DNA of 64,000 nucleotides from Agrococcus jenensis (GCF_003752465.1 NZ_RKHJ01000001.1:1116001-1180000), one strand, 5' to 3'; positions 32,340 through 42,053 are shown, counted from the first letter of the stretch. Made by a program: numbers and translations. Notes: generated by a model not told the origin, from the sequence alone.

Positions 32340-33104
32340 ATGCCTGCCATGCCTCCTTTCCAGCAGCCGGGCCCGGGCGATTCCACGCGAGGCCGCACTC
32401 CGAACCCCATGTGGGCGCAGGGCGTGCCTGCGACCGCGTACGTCGGGACGACCGCCCAGGTCGCGCGGACCCGTCGGCGAGGGGCCTGGTTCTGGGTCCT
32501 GATCTCGCTAGCGGCCGTAGTCGTGCTGCTCCTCAGCAACTGCGCGGGCATCGTCATCGGCGTGGCCGCCGCGGGGGGCATCCCTACGCAACTGGCTGAG
32601 ACCCAGCAGGCTTTGGACGACGCCACGGTGGAGGTCGCCGATGCGCAGTCAGCGGAGGCGGAAGCGCGCGCGCTCGTCGCAAGCTGCGAGCAAGAGGCGG
32701 AGGCGTTGCAGGGGGACCTCGACGAGGCGGTCGCCGCAGCGGCGGCGGGCGGTGCAGATCTCGACACCGCCAATGCTCGCGTCACCGAACTCGAGGCGTC
32801 GATCGCGGGGCTCGAAGCGCGCATCGTCGAACTCGAAGCATCGCTTGCATCGGCCCAGGCCGCTGCCGCGCCAGCACCCGCCCCGGCGCCGCCAGCGGCG
32901 GCGCCGGCTCCGGCCGCACAGGCTCCGGCCGCGCCGGCACGACCCGCGCCCGTGGCCGGCTCCGGATCGTCCAGCGGTGGTGGCAACGTGTACTACGCCA
33001 ACTGCACGGCCGCACGGAACGCTGGGGCAGCACCCGTGTACAGGGGCGAGCCGGGCTACGCGAGCCACCTGGACCGCGACAACGATGGCGTGGGCTGCGA
33101 GTAG
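32340..33104 (+). CDS. Membrane-anchored coiled-coil protein with C-terminal excalibur domain
   Basis: A 254-residue protein: a polar start, one membrane helix (about residues 50-75), an Ala/Glu-rich coiled coil (about 85-180) with leucine-spaced heptads (T-E-L-E-A-S-I-A-G-L-E-A), a Pro/Ala linker, and an excalibur domain at the C-terminus (Y-Y-A-N-C-x-A-A-R near 220 and D-R-D-N-D-G-V-G-C-E at the end). Excalibur domains bind calcium and sit on the outer face of Gram-positive cells; the two cysteines probably form a disulphide. A role at the cell wall is inferred. Confidence 0.85.
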   Translation: MPAMPPFQQPGPGDSTRGRTPNPMWAQGVPATAYVGTTAQVARTRRRGAWFWVLISLAAVVVLLLSNCAGIVIGVAAAGGIPTQLAETQQALDDATVEVADAQSAEAEARALVASCEQEAEALQGDLDEAVAAAAAGGADLDTANARVTELEASIAGLEARIVELEASLASAQAAAAPAPAPAPPAAAPAPAAQAPAAPARPAPVAGSGSSSGGGNVYYANCTAARNAGAAPVYRGEPGYASHLDRDNDGVGCE

Positions 33105-33123
33105 TCCCTCGTTGCGCCCCCGA

Positions 33124-33522
33124 TCAGAAGGCCGCGGCACCCGCCTCCGCGACCGAGTGGTCCTGCGCACCCGATCCGCCGCTGACACCGACAGCGCCGA
33201 CGACCGCGCCGTCGCGCGTCAGCGGGATGCCGCCGGCGAAGATCGCGACCCTCCCGCCATTCGTCGTGTTGATGCCGAAGAACTGCTGGGTCGACTGGGA
33301 GTTGTCCCCGAGGTCCTTCGTCGAGATGTCGAAGGCGCGCGACGTCCACGCCTTGCTGATCGAGATGTCGACGCTGCCGATCCACGCGCCGTCCTGCCGT
33401 ACGTGCGCGACCAGGTTCCCGCCGGCGTCCACGACGGCGATGTTCATGGGCTGGCCGATCTCGTCGGCCTTCGCCTCGGCGGCGGCGATCACGCGGCGGG
33501 CGTCCTCGAGCTTCACGGTCAT
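33124..33522 (-). CDS. GlcG/HbpS-family protein (DUF336)
   Basis: A 132-residue protein with the family pattern A-V-V-D-A-G-G-N-L-V-A-H-V-R-Q-D-G-A near residue 29 and V-G-A-V-G-V-S-G-G near 107. Members are GlcG of glycolate operons, HbpS haem-binding proteins and cofactor-like proteins in propanediol or ethanolamine use. ATG 33522 is preferred over in-frame upstream codons because homology starts there. No glycolate oxidase genes are present. Confidence 0.85.
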   Translation of the reverse strand: MTVKLEDARRVIAAAEAKADEIGQPMNIAVVDAGGNLVAHVRQDGAWIGSVDISISKAWTSRAFDISTKDLGDNSQSTQQFFGINTTNGGRVAIFAGGIPLTRDGAVVGAVGVSGGSGAQDHSVAEAGAAAF

Positions 33523-33675
33523 GGTGCATCCTCTCGTCGGTGGCGCGAGTGCGCCGCGGCCGAGGCGGTGACGCACCGGCGCGCTCCCCGAGTCTCACAG
33601 AGGGGCGGATGCGTGGCCAGGGGTCGGCCCGGACGGTGACGATCGCCGGCGCTCGCGACCGCCGACCGCCGCGGC

Positions 33676-36600
33676 TCAGCCGAGCAGCCGCAGGAACGCG
33701 CTCAGCTGCGCGACGCCCTCCGGCGTCGGCGGCAGGTGCGCGCGGAGCCCCGGGGAGTGCACGAGGTACGCCCGCCACTGCCCGCGCGAGATCGCGACGT
33801 TGAGCCGGTTCACCGACAGCAGGAACTCGATGCCGCGCGGCACGTCGACCGCGCTCGACGCCGCCATCGAGACGATCACGACCGCCGCCTCCCGCCCCTG
33901 AAAGCGGTCGACCGTGCCGACCGAGGCGTCGCCGAAGCCCGCGGCGGCAAGCCGGTCGTGCAGCAGCCCGACCTGCGCGTTGTAGGGCGCGACGACGATG
34001 ACGTCGCGCGGATCGAGCGGCCGGGCGACGGTGCCGTCGTGCCACTCGCGGCCGACCAGGTCGCGCACGATCGCGACGACCGCATCCGCCTCCTCCGCCG
34101 ATGACGTCGTGCTGCCCGCGTGCCGCACCGCGACGGGCTCGAGCCCTGGCTCGACGCCGGTCAGACGCCGCGCGGAGTCGTGCGCGCCGAGCCGCCCGTC
34201 GTAGGCGAGGTCGGAGACGGCCGCGCAGAGCTCCGGATGCATCCGCCACGACGTACCGAGGAAGTAGCCGAAGCGCTCTGGGATGACCGCCTCGCCATCG
34301 CAGAGCCAGCCGAGCGCCGAGCCGTCGACCGGCGCCGGGTGCGTGCCCTGGCTCACCTGCGGCAGCTGCTGCGGGTCGCCGATGAGCAGCAGGCGCCGCG
34401 CCGCGCCGCCCGCGGCGACCGTGTTCGCGAGCGAGAACTGCCCGGCCTCGTCGATGACGAGCAGGTCGAGCGGCGCGAACCCCTTGTTCGCGTGCCCCGC
34501 GAACGCCCAGGCCGTGCCGCCGATCACGCCCGGCTCGCCGCCCAGCGCCTCGGACGCATCCTTCACCGACGTCCACGCGTGCGCGTCGACGTCGCCCTCG
34601 CGCGGCTTCTTCAGCACCCGCTCGGCCGGCACGCCCGCGTCGACGACGCGCTCGAGCATGTGCTCGACGGTCGCGTGCGACTGCGCGACCACGCCGATCC
34701 GCCAGCCACGGCCCACGAGCTCAGCGATCACCCGCGCGCCGGTGTAGGTCTTGCCGGTGCCGGGCGGGCCCTGCACGGCGACGAAGGATGCGTCCAGCTC
34801 GGCGAGCGAGCGGACAATCGCGTCGGTCGTGCCGTCGCCCTCCACCGCGGCGAGCCGAGCAGGCGCCCGGCGCCGCAGCACGTCGAGGGAGGCGTCGTCG
34901 GGCAGCGCCGCCGGGAGCTCGCCGCCGTCCTCGAGCGCGTCGGCGAGGGCATCGGCCCAGCGCTCGATCGACTGCTCGAGCGGCGCGCTGTTGGGCGGCT
35001 GCGCCGGCGTGAGCGCGATCGGCGTCGCCTTCCACGGGATCGCCGTGGTGTGGCGGCCCGCGCTCTCGACGAGCTCGAACACGTCCTCGTCGAGCATCAG
35101 CGTCGTCTTCGCGTGCGTCGAGCGCCACGCATTCGGGTCGTCGCCGGGCACGTGCGGCGGCTCGTAGACGGCGAACTGCTGCGTCGTCTCGTCGGAGAGC
35201 CGCGTGCCCGGCCCGACCGTGCCGCGGAAGCGGACGCGTCGCACGAGGCTCTGCTTCGCCTGCTCCCAGGGCCCGACCTCGAGCACCTCGTCGACCGTGA
35301 TGACGTCGCGCTGGTCGCGCCAGTCGTCGAGCGGGTCCGCGAGCCGCTTGAAGTGCTCCCACCAGAAGGTCTTGCGCTCGCGCGCGTGGTACCCGACCGC
35401 GGCGGCAGCGAGCGCGAGCGCCAGCTGGTCGGGCGTGCGATCGGCAGGGTCGTCACCGGCGCCTGTGAGCAGCCGCTCGACGAGGGCTTCGCGCGCTGCG
35501 ATGACCTCGGCGCGCTCCGGCGAGAGCTCCTTCGGCGGTGAGGCGTCTCGGACCGGCGCCCCCTCGGCGCCCTCCGCCACGAGCTCGAGCAGCCAGTCGC
35601 GCAGCCACTGCGTCGACTCGACGTCGTAGGCGTTGTACTCCTCGATCTGCGCGAAGAGCGCGTCTGCCTTCGCCGCCTCGCCGGCCTCGCGCAGCTCGGT
35701 CGCCTGCTGGAACCACACGATCGAGTCGCCAGCGTTCGTCACCTCGCCCATCCGCGAGCCCGGCATGTACAGCGGCTCGAGCTTCTTGAGCGAGTAGCTC
35801 GGGCTGCCGATCACGAGCGACCGCTTCACGACCGGGTAGAGGTCGACGAGCGCCGAGCCACGCAGGAGGTCGTCGATCTGCTCCTCGCCGACGCCGTGGC
35901 GGGCGGCGATGCTCAGCAGGTGGGTCCGCTCGTAGGAGGCGTAGTGGTAGATGTGCAGGTCGGGATGCCGCTGCCGCCGCTCGTCGACGTAGGCGAGGAA
36001 GTCGATGAGCGCCTGCTTCTCCTCGGCGAGCGAATGTGCCCAGAAGCCCGTGAAGGTGCCGTTGGCGTCGCGCACGCCGAAGAGGTAGTCGAGCCCCCAG
36101 ATGTCGCCCTGCTGCCAGAGCGGATCGCCCTCGAAGTCGAAGAACAGGTCGCCGGGCGACGGCTGCGGCAGCTCGCGGATGGCTGCGTCGTCGACGACGT
36201 CGAAGGTCACGGCGGATGCGTCGCGGGAGCGCAGCTGCAACCTCGCCTGCCGCTGCAGCGAGGCGAACGTCGCCGCGGCCATCCCGGGTGGGCCGGCCGC
36301 GGCATCCGCTAGCTGCGGCATCGTGGTGATGCCGGCCGCGCGCAGCCGGTCGCGCTGCTGCTTGCGGATGCCGGCCACCTGGAAGACGTCGTCGTGCAGC
36401 GCGATCTGCTCAGCGCACGCCGCGCACTGGCCGCACGCGAGGATGCCGTCCGTGCCCCAGGGCAGCGCGGCGTCGGCCTCGAGCCGGTCGTCGACGATCT
36501 GCTCGAGCCGCGCGCGCCGCTCGAGCAGCACCGGCTCGATGTCGCGCAGCTGGTGCACGCTGACGCGGCCGTCGCCGAGCAGCAGCCGCACCTCGTCGGA

Positions 36601-37077
36601 GACCGGCACGCCCATGGAGCGCAAGGCGCGGGCGTAGGCGGCGAGCTGCAGCAGCGCGGTCACCTTCGCGCGGCGGGCGAGCTTCGCGTCCGAGACGACG
36701 TAGCTGCCCTCGTCGTCGAGCTCGACGAAGTCGGCGTAGCCGAAGAAGCGCTCGCCCTCGAAGGCGGCCTGGAAGATGGCGTCGGCGCGGTCGTCCACGG
36801 CCTTGCGGGTCATCGCGACGGCGAGCGAGCGTCCCTCCGCGTCGAGCCCCTTGGCGATCTCGACGACGTCGGTGCGGGCGCGGAGCACTTCCAGCAGCGC
36901 CTCCTCGTGCCGGTCGCCGAGCTCGGCGGTGCGGTCGAGCATCGCGTCGGCTTCGACGGGTACAGGCTCGCGTCGGCCGAGCTTCGCGTCGAGCGCGGTG
37001 AGCACCTGCCACTCGCACGTGCTCGCACGCGTCAGGTCGCTCGCGGTGAGCAGCACATCGCCGGCTTCGAGGATCAA
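33676..37077 (-). CDS. TM0106-family RecB-like nuclease fused to SF1 helicase
   Basis: A 1133-residue protein. Residues 1-230 form a RecB/Cas4-like nuclease with V-S-D-A-K (D and K of the D-D/E-x-K site) and four cysteines (Cys21, Cys215, Cys218, Cys221) placed as in iron-sulphur nucleases. Around 310-500 lies an RNase-H-like domain (F-F-D-F-E-G-D-P, later E-Y-N-A-Y-D). From about 760 an SF1 helicase follows with Walker A G-P-P-G-T-G-K-T, D-E-A-G-Q-F and a final R-F-Q-G-R-E. It uses a TTG start behind a perfect AAGGAGG. A DNA repair or anti-foreign-DNA role is plausible. Confidence 0.88.
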   Translation of the reverse strand: MILEAGDVLLTASDLTRASTCEWQVLTALDAKLGRREPVPVEADAMLDRTAELGDRHEEALLEVLRARTDVVEIAKGLDAEGRSLAVAMTRKAVDDRADAIFQAAFEGERFFGYADFVELDDEGSYVVSDAKLARRAKVTALLQLAAYARALRSMGVPVSDEVRLLLGDGRVSVHQLRDIEPVLLERRARLEQIVDDRLEADAALPWGTDGILACGQCAACAEQIALHDDVFQVAGIRKQQRDRLRAAGITTMPQLADAAAGPPGMAAATFASLQRQARLQLRSRDASAVTFDVVDDAAIRELPQPSPGDLFFDFEGDPLWQQGDIWGLDYLFGVRDANGTFTGFWAHSLAEEKQALIDFLAYVDERRQRHPDLHIYHYASYERTHLLSIAARHGVGEEQIDDLLRGSALVDLYPVVKRSLVIGSPSYSLKKLEPLYMPGSRMGEVTNAGDSIVWFQQATELREAGEAAKADALFAQIEEYNAYDVESTQWLRDWLLELVAEGAEGAPVRDASPPKELSPERAEVIAAREALVERLLTGAGDDPADRTPDQLALALAAAAVGYHARERKTFWWEHFKRLADPLDDWRDQRDVITVDEVLEVGPWEQAKQSLVRRVRFRGTVGPGTRLSDETTQQFAVYEPPHVPGDDPNAWRSTHAKTTLMLDEDVFELVESAGRHTTAIPWKATPIALTPAQPPNSAPLEQSIERWADALADALEDGGELPAALPDDASLDVLRRRAPARLAAVEGDGTTDAIVRSLAELDASFVAVQGPPGTGKTYTGARVIAELVGRGWRIGVVAQSHATVEHMLERVVDAGVPAERVLKKPREGDVDAHAWTSVKDASEALGGEPGVIGGTAWAFAGHANKGFAPLDLLVIDEAGQFSLANTVAAGGAARRLLLIGDPQQLPQVSQGTHPAPVDGSALGWLCDGEAVIPERFGYFLGTSWRMHPELCAAVSDLAYDGRLGAHDSARRLTGVEPGLEPVAVRHAGSTTSSAEEADAVVAIVRDLVGREWHDGTVARPLDPRDVIVVAPYNAQVGLLHDRLAAAGFGDASVGTVDRFQGREAAVVIVSMAASSAVDVPRGIEFLLSVNRLNVAISRGQWRAYLVHSPGLRAHLPPTPEGVAQLSAFLRLLG

Positions 37078-37153
37078 CGTCGCCTCCTTGGCAGCGAGCC
37101 TACGGAGCGCGGGTGACAGCGTCGGCCAGGAGCGCCCGGGACGCGCGATGCGC

Positions 37154-37774
37154 TCAGGCCAGCATGGCGCGCTCGGCAGCGCTCAGCGGCGTGACCGCCC
37201 GGCCGTCGAGCAGGAAGTGCATCCGCGCGGCGAGCTCGAGCTCCTCCGCGATCGCGGCGGCGTCGCCCACGGACGTGCCGACCGTCACCAGGCCGTGGCG
37301 GTCGAGCAGCACGCCCCGCGCCCGCTCGTCCGACGCGAACCCGTCCGCGCAGGCGCTCGCGAGCCCCGGCTGACCGGGCGCGACGTACGGCACCCGTGGC
37401 AGCACGCCGACGCGCATCGCGTAGTAGGGCGTGTAGGCGGGGAGGGCGTCCTCACGAGGGAGGTCGTCGAGGCACGACGCCGCGAGCGCCCACGGCGAGT
37501 GCAGGTGGACGATCGCCGTGGCGTGAGCGCGCACGCGGTAGACGGCGGCGTGCAGCACCGCCTCCTTCGTCGGAGGCGGTCCGTCGACGTGCTGACCGTC
37601 GAGGTCGAGCACGCTCAGCCGGTCCGCGTCGAGCTCGCCGAGCAAGGCGCCGGTGGGAGAGACCAGGATGCGGTCGTCGACGCGGGCGCTGATGTTGCCG
37701 CTCGTGCCGGGGCACATGCCCAGTCGATCGAGTCGCTGCCCGTAGCGGACGAGCTCCGCAGCGACGCCGGTCAT
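37154..37774 (-). CDS. otnC: Class II aldolase/decarboxylase, 3-oxo-tetronate 4-phosphate decarboxylase type
   Basis: A 206-residue class II aldolase-fold enzyme. It has G-T-S-G-N-I-S near residue 24, the zinc ligands in V-H-L-H-S-P-W near 88, the E in the L-P-A-Y-x-P-Y-Y region and a last histidine in D-R-H-G-L near 157. It starts on the stop of the DUF1537 kinase gene (ATGA). In acid-sugar pathways OtnC decarboxylates 3-oxo-tetronate 4-phosphate to dihydroxyacetone phosphate, and OtnK makes that substrate; the coupled pair supports the assignment. Confidence 0.82.
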   Translation of the reverse strand: MTGVAAELVRYGQRLDRLGMCPGTSGNISARVDDRILVSPTGALLGELDADRLSVLDLDGQHVDGPPPTKEAVLHAAVYRVRAHATAIVHLHSPWALAASCLDDLPREDALPAYTPYYAMRVGVLPRVPYVAPGQPGLASACADGFASDERARGVLLDRHGLVTVGTSVGDAAAIAEELELAARMHFLLDGRAVTPLSAAERAMLA

Positions 37775-39030
37775 CGGGTCGCTCCGGTGGGTGCCGTGTC
37801 GAGGGCCCGGGTGAAGATGTCGTCCTGACCGAAGTTGCCGGACTTCAACAGCAGGGCGACGGGCGTCTCGCCGCCGCTCGCCGTCCACGGCACGCCGGGG
37901 TCGACCTCCGGACCGATGGCCAGGGACCGCACGCCGAGTCCGTTGACGACCGCGCCACTCGTCTCACCGCCGGCGATCACGAGCTGGCGGATGCCGGCGT
38001 CGACCGCCGCGGCCGCGATCCGGCCGAAGGCGCGCTCGACGAGGGCGGCCGATGCGTCGACGCCGAGGTCCGCCTGGATGCCGGCCACGACGTCCGGATC
38101 GCTCGACGAGTAGACGAGGGGCCGCTCGTCGGCGTGCGTCTGGAGGAATGCGATCGCCTCATCGATCGCGGCGTCGCCCTCGGCGAGCGCGCGCACGTCG
38201 AGCTCGAACGAGGGATGCGCCTGCCGGTGGCGGGCGACCTGCCGGCGGGTGGCAGCGGAGCAGGAGCCGGAGAGCACGGCGGCAGGGCCGGCGGGCACGC
38301 GGAAGTCGTCCGCGGCCGTCGAGCGCTCCGTGAGCGCCGATCGGCCGATGCCGAGCGCGAGCCCAGCGGCACCGGTGGCGAGCCTGGCATCGGCGAGCGC
38401 CGCGCCGAGCGTCGTGAGGTGCTCGTCGGAGGTGGCGTCGGCGATGACGAAGCGGGTGCCGGCGGCGGATGCGTCGACGAGCGCCGCCCGGACGGCCGCT
38501 GCACCGCGCTCGACCACGTCGGCGTGCACGGCCGCGACCGGCTCGTCGACCTGCGCGGCGAGCACGCGGCGGAGATCCGAGTCGCGCATCGGGTTGATCG
38601 GGTGGTCGCGCATCGGCGATTCGGAGAGCAGCAGGTCGTGCACGAACAGGTGCGAGCGGTAGGTGGTGCGGCCGTTCTCAGGCACCGAGGGGGCGAAGAC
38701 GACCGACTCGGCGTCGAGGAGATCGGCGAGCGCCGCTGCGACGGGTCCGATGTTGCCGCGGTCGGTGGAGTCGAAGGTCGAGCAGTACTTGAAGAACAGG
38801 CGCGGTGCTCCCTGCTCGAGCAGCCAGCGAGCGGCGGCGAGCGACTGCTCGACGGCCTCGGTGGCGGGGATGCTGCGCGACTTCAGCGCGATGACGACGA
38901 CGTCGGCGTCGCTCGCGGCGCGGTTGGTCGGCACGCCGAGGTGCTGCACGGCGCGGAGCCCCAGCCTCGCGAGCATGCCAGCGAGGTCGGTGGCCCCGGT
39001 GTAGTCGTCTGCGATGACGCCGAGCTGCAT
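37771..39030 (-). CDS. otnK: Four-carbon acid sugar kinase (DUF1537, 3-oxo-tetronate kinase type)
   Basis: A 419-residue DUF1537 kinase. The N-terminal domain has I-A-D-D-Y-T-G-A-T-D-L-A and the substrate region K-Y-C-S-T-F-D-S-T-D-R-G-N-I-G-P; the C-terminal domain has L-S-G-S-C-S near 252 and the nucleotide motif A-G-G-E-T-S-G near 355, with G-N-F-G near the end. The F-D-S-T variant is typical of OtnK. It phosphorylates 3-oxo-tetronate at C4. It is followed by the decarboxylase and preceded by a TRAP binding protein. Confidence 0.87.
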   Translation of the reverse strand: MQLGVIADDYTGATDLAGMLARLGLRAVQHLGVPTNRAASDADVVVIALKSRSIPATEAVEQSLAAARWLLEQGAPRLFFKYCSTFDSTDRGNIGPVAAALADLLDAESVVFAPSVPENGRTTYRSHLFVHDLLLSESPMRDHPINPMRDSDLRRVLAAQVDEPVAAVHADVVERGAAAVRAALVDASAAGTRFVIADATSDEHLTTLGAALADARLATGAAGLALGIGRSALTERSTAADDFRVPAGPAAVLSGSCSAATRRQVARHRQAHPSFELDVRALAEGDAAIDEAIAFLQTHADERPLVYSSSDPDVVAGIQADLGVDASAALVERAFGRIAAAAVDAGIRQLVIAGGETSGAVVNGLGVRSLAIGPEVDPGVPWTASGGETPVALLLKSGNFGQDDIFTRALDTAPTGATR

Positions 39031-39123
39031 GGCGTTCCTCCTGCTGCGTGCGGTCGCCGGTGGGCGGCGACGATGGATGTGGTGCTGCGCGGCCGCCCGG
39101 GTGGACGGCCGCGCAGCGGTGGC

Positions 39124-40161
39124 TCAGCCTCGGAGGGCGAGGATCTCCTCGGCCCACTCCTGGACCTGCGGGTCGGCGTCGTCGATCAGGCCTGCGACCG
39201 GCTCGCGCCACTCCTCGAGGTCGATCTCGTGGAACTCCACGCCCTCGTCGACGAGGAACTGGCGGTTCGCCTCGGCCTCCGAGACCGAGGTCTCGCGGTA
39301 GGTCGAGGACACGGTGTCGGCAGCCTGGAGCAGGATCTCCTGCACCTCGGCGGGGTAGCCGTCGAAGGTGTCGCCCCACATCTGGAAGTGGAAGTTGCCG
39401 TACAGGTGGTTGGTCTCGGTCACGTAGGGCGCGACCTCGTAGAAGGACGAGAAGCGCACGACGTCGATCGGGTTCTCCTGGCCCTCGATGGCGCCCTGCT
39501 CCATGGCGGAGAAGACCTCGTTCAGCGCCATCGGCGTCGGAGAGGCGCCGAGCGCCTGCCACGTGTCGATGTACGTCTGCTGGTTCGGCACACGCAGCTT
39601 GAGGCCGGCGAGGTCGCTGACCGACTCGATCGGACGCGTCGAGTTGAGCTGGCGCCCACCGCGGTAGAGCGCGCCGATGAGCTGGAAGCCGGAGTCCTCG
39701 CGCACCGTGGTGAGGATCTCCTCGGCCATCGGGCCGTCCCAGACCTCGAAGAAGTGCTCGGCGTCCTCGTAGAGGAACGGCACCCCCTCGATGGCGGCGA
39801 GGTCGGTGTAGCGCTCGAGCGAGCCGAGGCTCTCGATCACCATGTTGACCGAGCCGATCTCGAGGCCCTCCTGCATCTCCTCCCAGCTGCCGAGCTGCGC
39901 GGCCGGGAACACCTGGATCGTGATGGCGCCGTCGCTGAGCGTGGAGACCTCTTCGGCGAGCTGCTCCGCGGCGCGGTGCTGCAGGCTGTCGACGGCGTAT
40001 GCGTGGCCGAGCGTCAGGGTCATGGGGGCGATGGCGCCATCGGCGGCGGGTGCGCCACCCGGCGCGGCACCTCCGGACGAGGAGCAGCCGGTGAGCACCA
40101 CGGCGCTCGCCGCGAGTGCGGCGACGGCCGTCGTCGCGAGTCGGTTGGATCGGATCTTCAT
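39124..40161 (-). CDS. TRAP transporter substrate-binding lipoprotein (DctP type, island D)
   Basis: A 345-residue binding protein with lipobox L-T-G-C (Cys26). DctP marks are H-A-Y near the mature start, L-K-L-R-V-P-N with the carboxylate-binding arginine, and E-V-F-S-A-M-E-Q-G-A-I-E-G-Q-E-N-P. Its permease genes are not beside it but at 42234-44153 on the other strand of the same divergent unit. Likely ligand: a four-carbon hydroxy acid, from the kinase and decarboxylase downstream. Confidence 0.92.
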   Translation of the reverse strand: MKIRSNRLATTAVAALAASAVVLTGCSSSGGAAPGGAPAADGAIAPMTLTLGHAYAVDSLQHRAAEQLAEEVSTLSDGAITIQVFPAAQLGSWEEMQEGLEIGSVNMVIESLGSLERYTDLAAIEGVPFLYEDAEHFFEVWDGPMAEEILTTVREDSGFQLIGALYRGGRQLNSTRPIESVSDLAGLKLRVPNQQTYIDTWQALGASPTPMALNEVFSAMEQGAIEGQENPIDVVRFSSFYEVAPYVTETNHLYGNFHFQMWGDTFDGYPAEVQEILLQAADTVSSTYRETSVSEAEANRQFLVDEGVEFHEIDLEEWREPVAGLIDDADPQVQEWAEEILALRG

Positions 40162-40247
40162 TGATTTCTCCTTGGGTTGGTGCGCTGGAGGGCGCGGCGC
40201 AGCCACCTCGGGAGGGTGAGCCACCCGAGCCGGTTGTGTTGGGGGGT

Positions 40248-40997
40248 CTAGTCGGGGAAGTGTCGGACCTGGATCTGCGACGGGGCGTCGCCGAGCGTTC
40301 GCTTGAGTCGGCGCTCCGCGTGGCGCATGTGCTGGCGCATCGCCGACTCGGCTGCGCGCCGGTCGCGCGACGCGATGGCGTCGACGACCGCGACGTGCTC
40401 GCCGTGCGAGCTGGTCGTCTCTCCGGCTGCGCGGAGCGATCTCGCCATCCACACGCGCAGCAGCGACGTGATGTTGGAGAGGACGTCCGCGAGCGCCGTG
40501 TTGCGTGCCGCGGCCGCGATGACGCGGTGGAACTCGACATCGAGGTCGACGAACGCGGCTTCGTCGCCGGACACGCGGTCCATCGCCTCGAGCGAGGCGC
40601 GCATCTGTGCGATGTCATCGTCGGTCGCCCGGCGAGCGGCGAGCCCAGCGAGTGCGACCTCGATGTACTGGCGGGCCTCGATGAGGTCGAGCACCCGAGG
40701 CTCGCCGAGGAACAGGCCCCACTCGATGACGCGCGGCAGCAGGTCGGAGCCGGACTCGCGCAGGTAGGTGCCGTCGCCGTGCCGGATGTCGACGACGCCG
40801 AGCAGGCCGAGGGACTGGATGGCCTCACGCACCTGGGCGCGTCCCACTCCGAGCTCCTCTGCCAGCTGCCGCTCGCTCGGGAGCTTCGACCCGGTCAGGT
40901 CGTCGCCCGAGAACATCCGCGTCGAGAGCGCGTGGATGATCTCGGCACGGACGTTGCCGTTCGTGGCCTGCGGGGGCTGTGGTTCGGTCTGCGTCAT
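40248..40997 (-). CDS. GntR-family regulator, FadR/FCD type (island D)
   Basis: A 249-residue protein with winged helix K-L-P-S-E-R-Q-L-A-E-E-L-G-V-G-R-A-Q-V-R-E-A-I, wing G-D-G-T-Y-L and an FCD domain (D-L-D-V-E-F-H near 153, E-H-V-A-V near 204). It is second in the minus transcript, 12 bases after the dehydrogenase gene. It is the natural partner of the three TGGT-N2-ACCA sites in the divergent region at 42053-42164. Confidence 0.9.
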   Translation of the reverse strand: MTQTEPQPPQATNGNVRAEIIHALSTRMFSGDDLTGSKLPSERQLAEELGVGRAQVREAIQSLGLLGVVDIRHGDGTYLRESGSDLLPRVIEWGLFLGEPRVLDLIEARQYIEVALAGLAARRATDDDIAQMRASLEAMDRVSGDEAAFVDLDVEFHRVIAAAARNTALADVLSNITSLLRVWMARSLRAAGETTSSHGEHVAVVDAIASRDRRAAESAMRQHMRHAERRLKRTLGDAPSQIQVRHFPD

Positions 40998-41009
40998 GAC
41001 GTCATGCTC

Positions 41010-41966
41010 TCAGCGGTCTGCCGACTGCAGGGTGCGACGCAGCTTGCCGAGCTCGCTGTAGGCGTTGTCGCGCGCGGCGACCATCGCCTGCGCGTCGGCT
41101 TCGCTGAGGCCGAGGTAGCCGCCGCCCGTCTTGATGCCCAGATCGCCGGCGTCGACGCGCTCCTTGAGCGACGGCGGCACGGTGAAGCGATCGCCGAGCG
41201 CCTTCTCGAGCGAGGTGTAGGAGTTCGCGTAGATGTCGAGGCCGGCCATGTCGGCGACCGCGAACGGTCCGTAGAGCGCGAGTCGGAAGCCGAAGGAGGC
41301 GCGCACGATGGTGTCGATCTGCTCGGCGCTCGCGTGACCGTCCTCGACCATGCGGGCCGCCTCCCGGAAGAGTGCGAACTGGAGGCGGTTGCAGACGAAG
41401 CCGGGGGAGTCGACGACGACGGCCGGCTCCTTGCCCGTCTGCGCGAGCAGCTCGACGAGCTGGTCCGGGAGTGCCGCGTCGGTGGTCGCGTGGGGGATGA
41501 CCTCGACGCCCGGCAGCAGCGTCGCCGGGTTGAAGAAGTGCACGCCCAGGAACCGCTCGGGGTGCTCGAGCACCTCGGCGAGCTCGCCGATCGGGATCGC
41601 CGAGGTGTTGGTGGCGATGATCACGTGGTCCGCCACGGCCGCCTCGATCTCGCGAAGCACGGCGTGCTTGACACCGATCTCCTCGAATACGACCTCGAGC
41701 ACCATGTCGGCGCCCTGCACGCCCTCCGCGAGGGAGCCGGCCCACGACAGGTTCGCCTCGACCGCGGCTGCCTGCTCGTCCGAGATGTAGCCGCGGGCGG
41801 CGTGGTCCTTCGCCTCGGCGATGACGCGGGCGTGGCCGGCCTCGGCGCGGCGCGGCTCGGCGTCGATGAGCACGCAGCGTCCGCCGGCGCGGGCGAACAC
41901 CTGAGCGATGCCGCCGCCCATGTACCCCGATCCGACGATGGCGATGGTGATCGCGTCGAGCTGCAT
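41010..41966 (-). CDS. 3-hydroxyacyl-CoA dehydrogenase-fold enzyme, possibly a sugar-acid 3-dehydrogenase
   Basis: A 318-residue two-domain enzyme. It has the NAD motif V-G-S-G-Y-M-G-G-G-I at 10-19, D-A-E at the end of beta-2 (NAD preference), the N-T-S segment near 117 and the catalytic histidine in G-V-H-F-F-N-P near 140, paired with V-E further on. The C-terminal domain is the short HADH form. The same fold includes lambda-crystallin/L-gulonate 3-dehydrogenase, which oxidises C3 of sugar acids. As first gene of an operon with OtnK and OtnC, and with no acyl-CoA enzymes nearby, oxidation of a tetronate at C3 is a better guess than fatty acid work. ATG 41966 follows GAGGGAGAG. Confidence 0.78.
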   Translation of the reverse strand: MQLDAITIAIVGSGYMGGGIAQVFARAGGRCVLIDAEPRRAEAGHARVIAEAKDHAARGYISDEQAAAVEANLSWAGSLAEGVQGADMVLEVVFEEIGVKHAVLREIEAAVADHVIIATNTSAIPIGELAEVLEHPERFLGVHFFNPATLLPGVEVIPHATTDAALPDQLVELLAQTGKEPAVVVDSPGFVCNRLQFALFREAARMVEDGHASAEQIDTIVRASFGFRLALYGPFAVADMAGLDIYANSYTSLEKALGDRFTVPPSLKERVDAGDLGIKTGGGYLGLSEADAQAMVAARDNAYSELGKLRRTLQSADR

Positions 41967-42023
41967 GTCTCTCCCTCGAGTGGTGTTCTGCGTGGCCCCG
42001 GTGCGAGGCGGCTGCGTGCTCTG

Positions 42024-42053
42024 ATTGTGCGAGATGTGCGTAACCCATGTCAA
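42024..42053 (-). promoter_or_regulatory. Promoter of the island D minus operon
   Basis: TTGACA (42048-42053) and CACAAT (42024-42029) on the minus strand are 18 bases apart; the -35 box touches the operator at 42053-42066. Confidence 0.6.

Noticed and set aside
33676..37077. Nuclease-helicase as part of the defence module at the right end
   Set aside because: It is 24 kb away, has normal base composition and belongs to a widespread chromosomal family.
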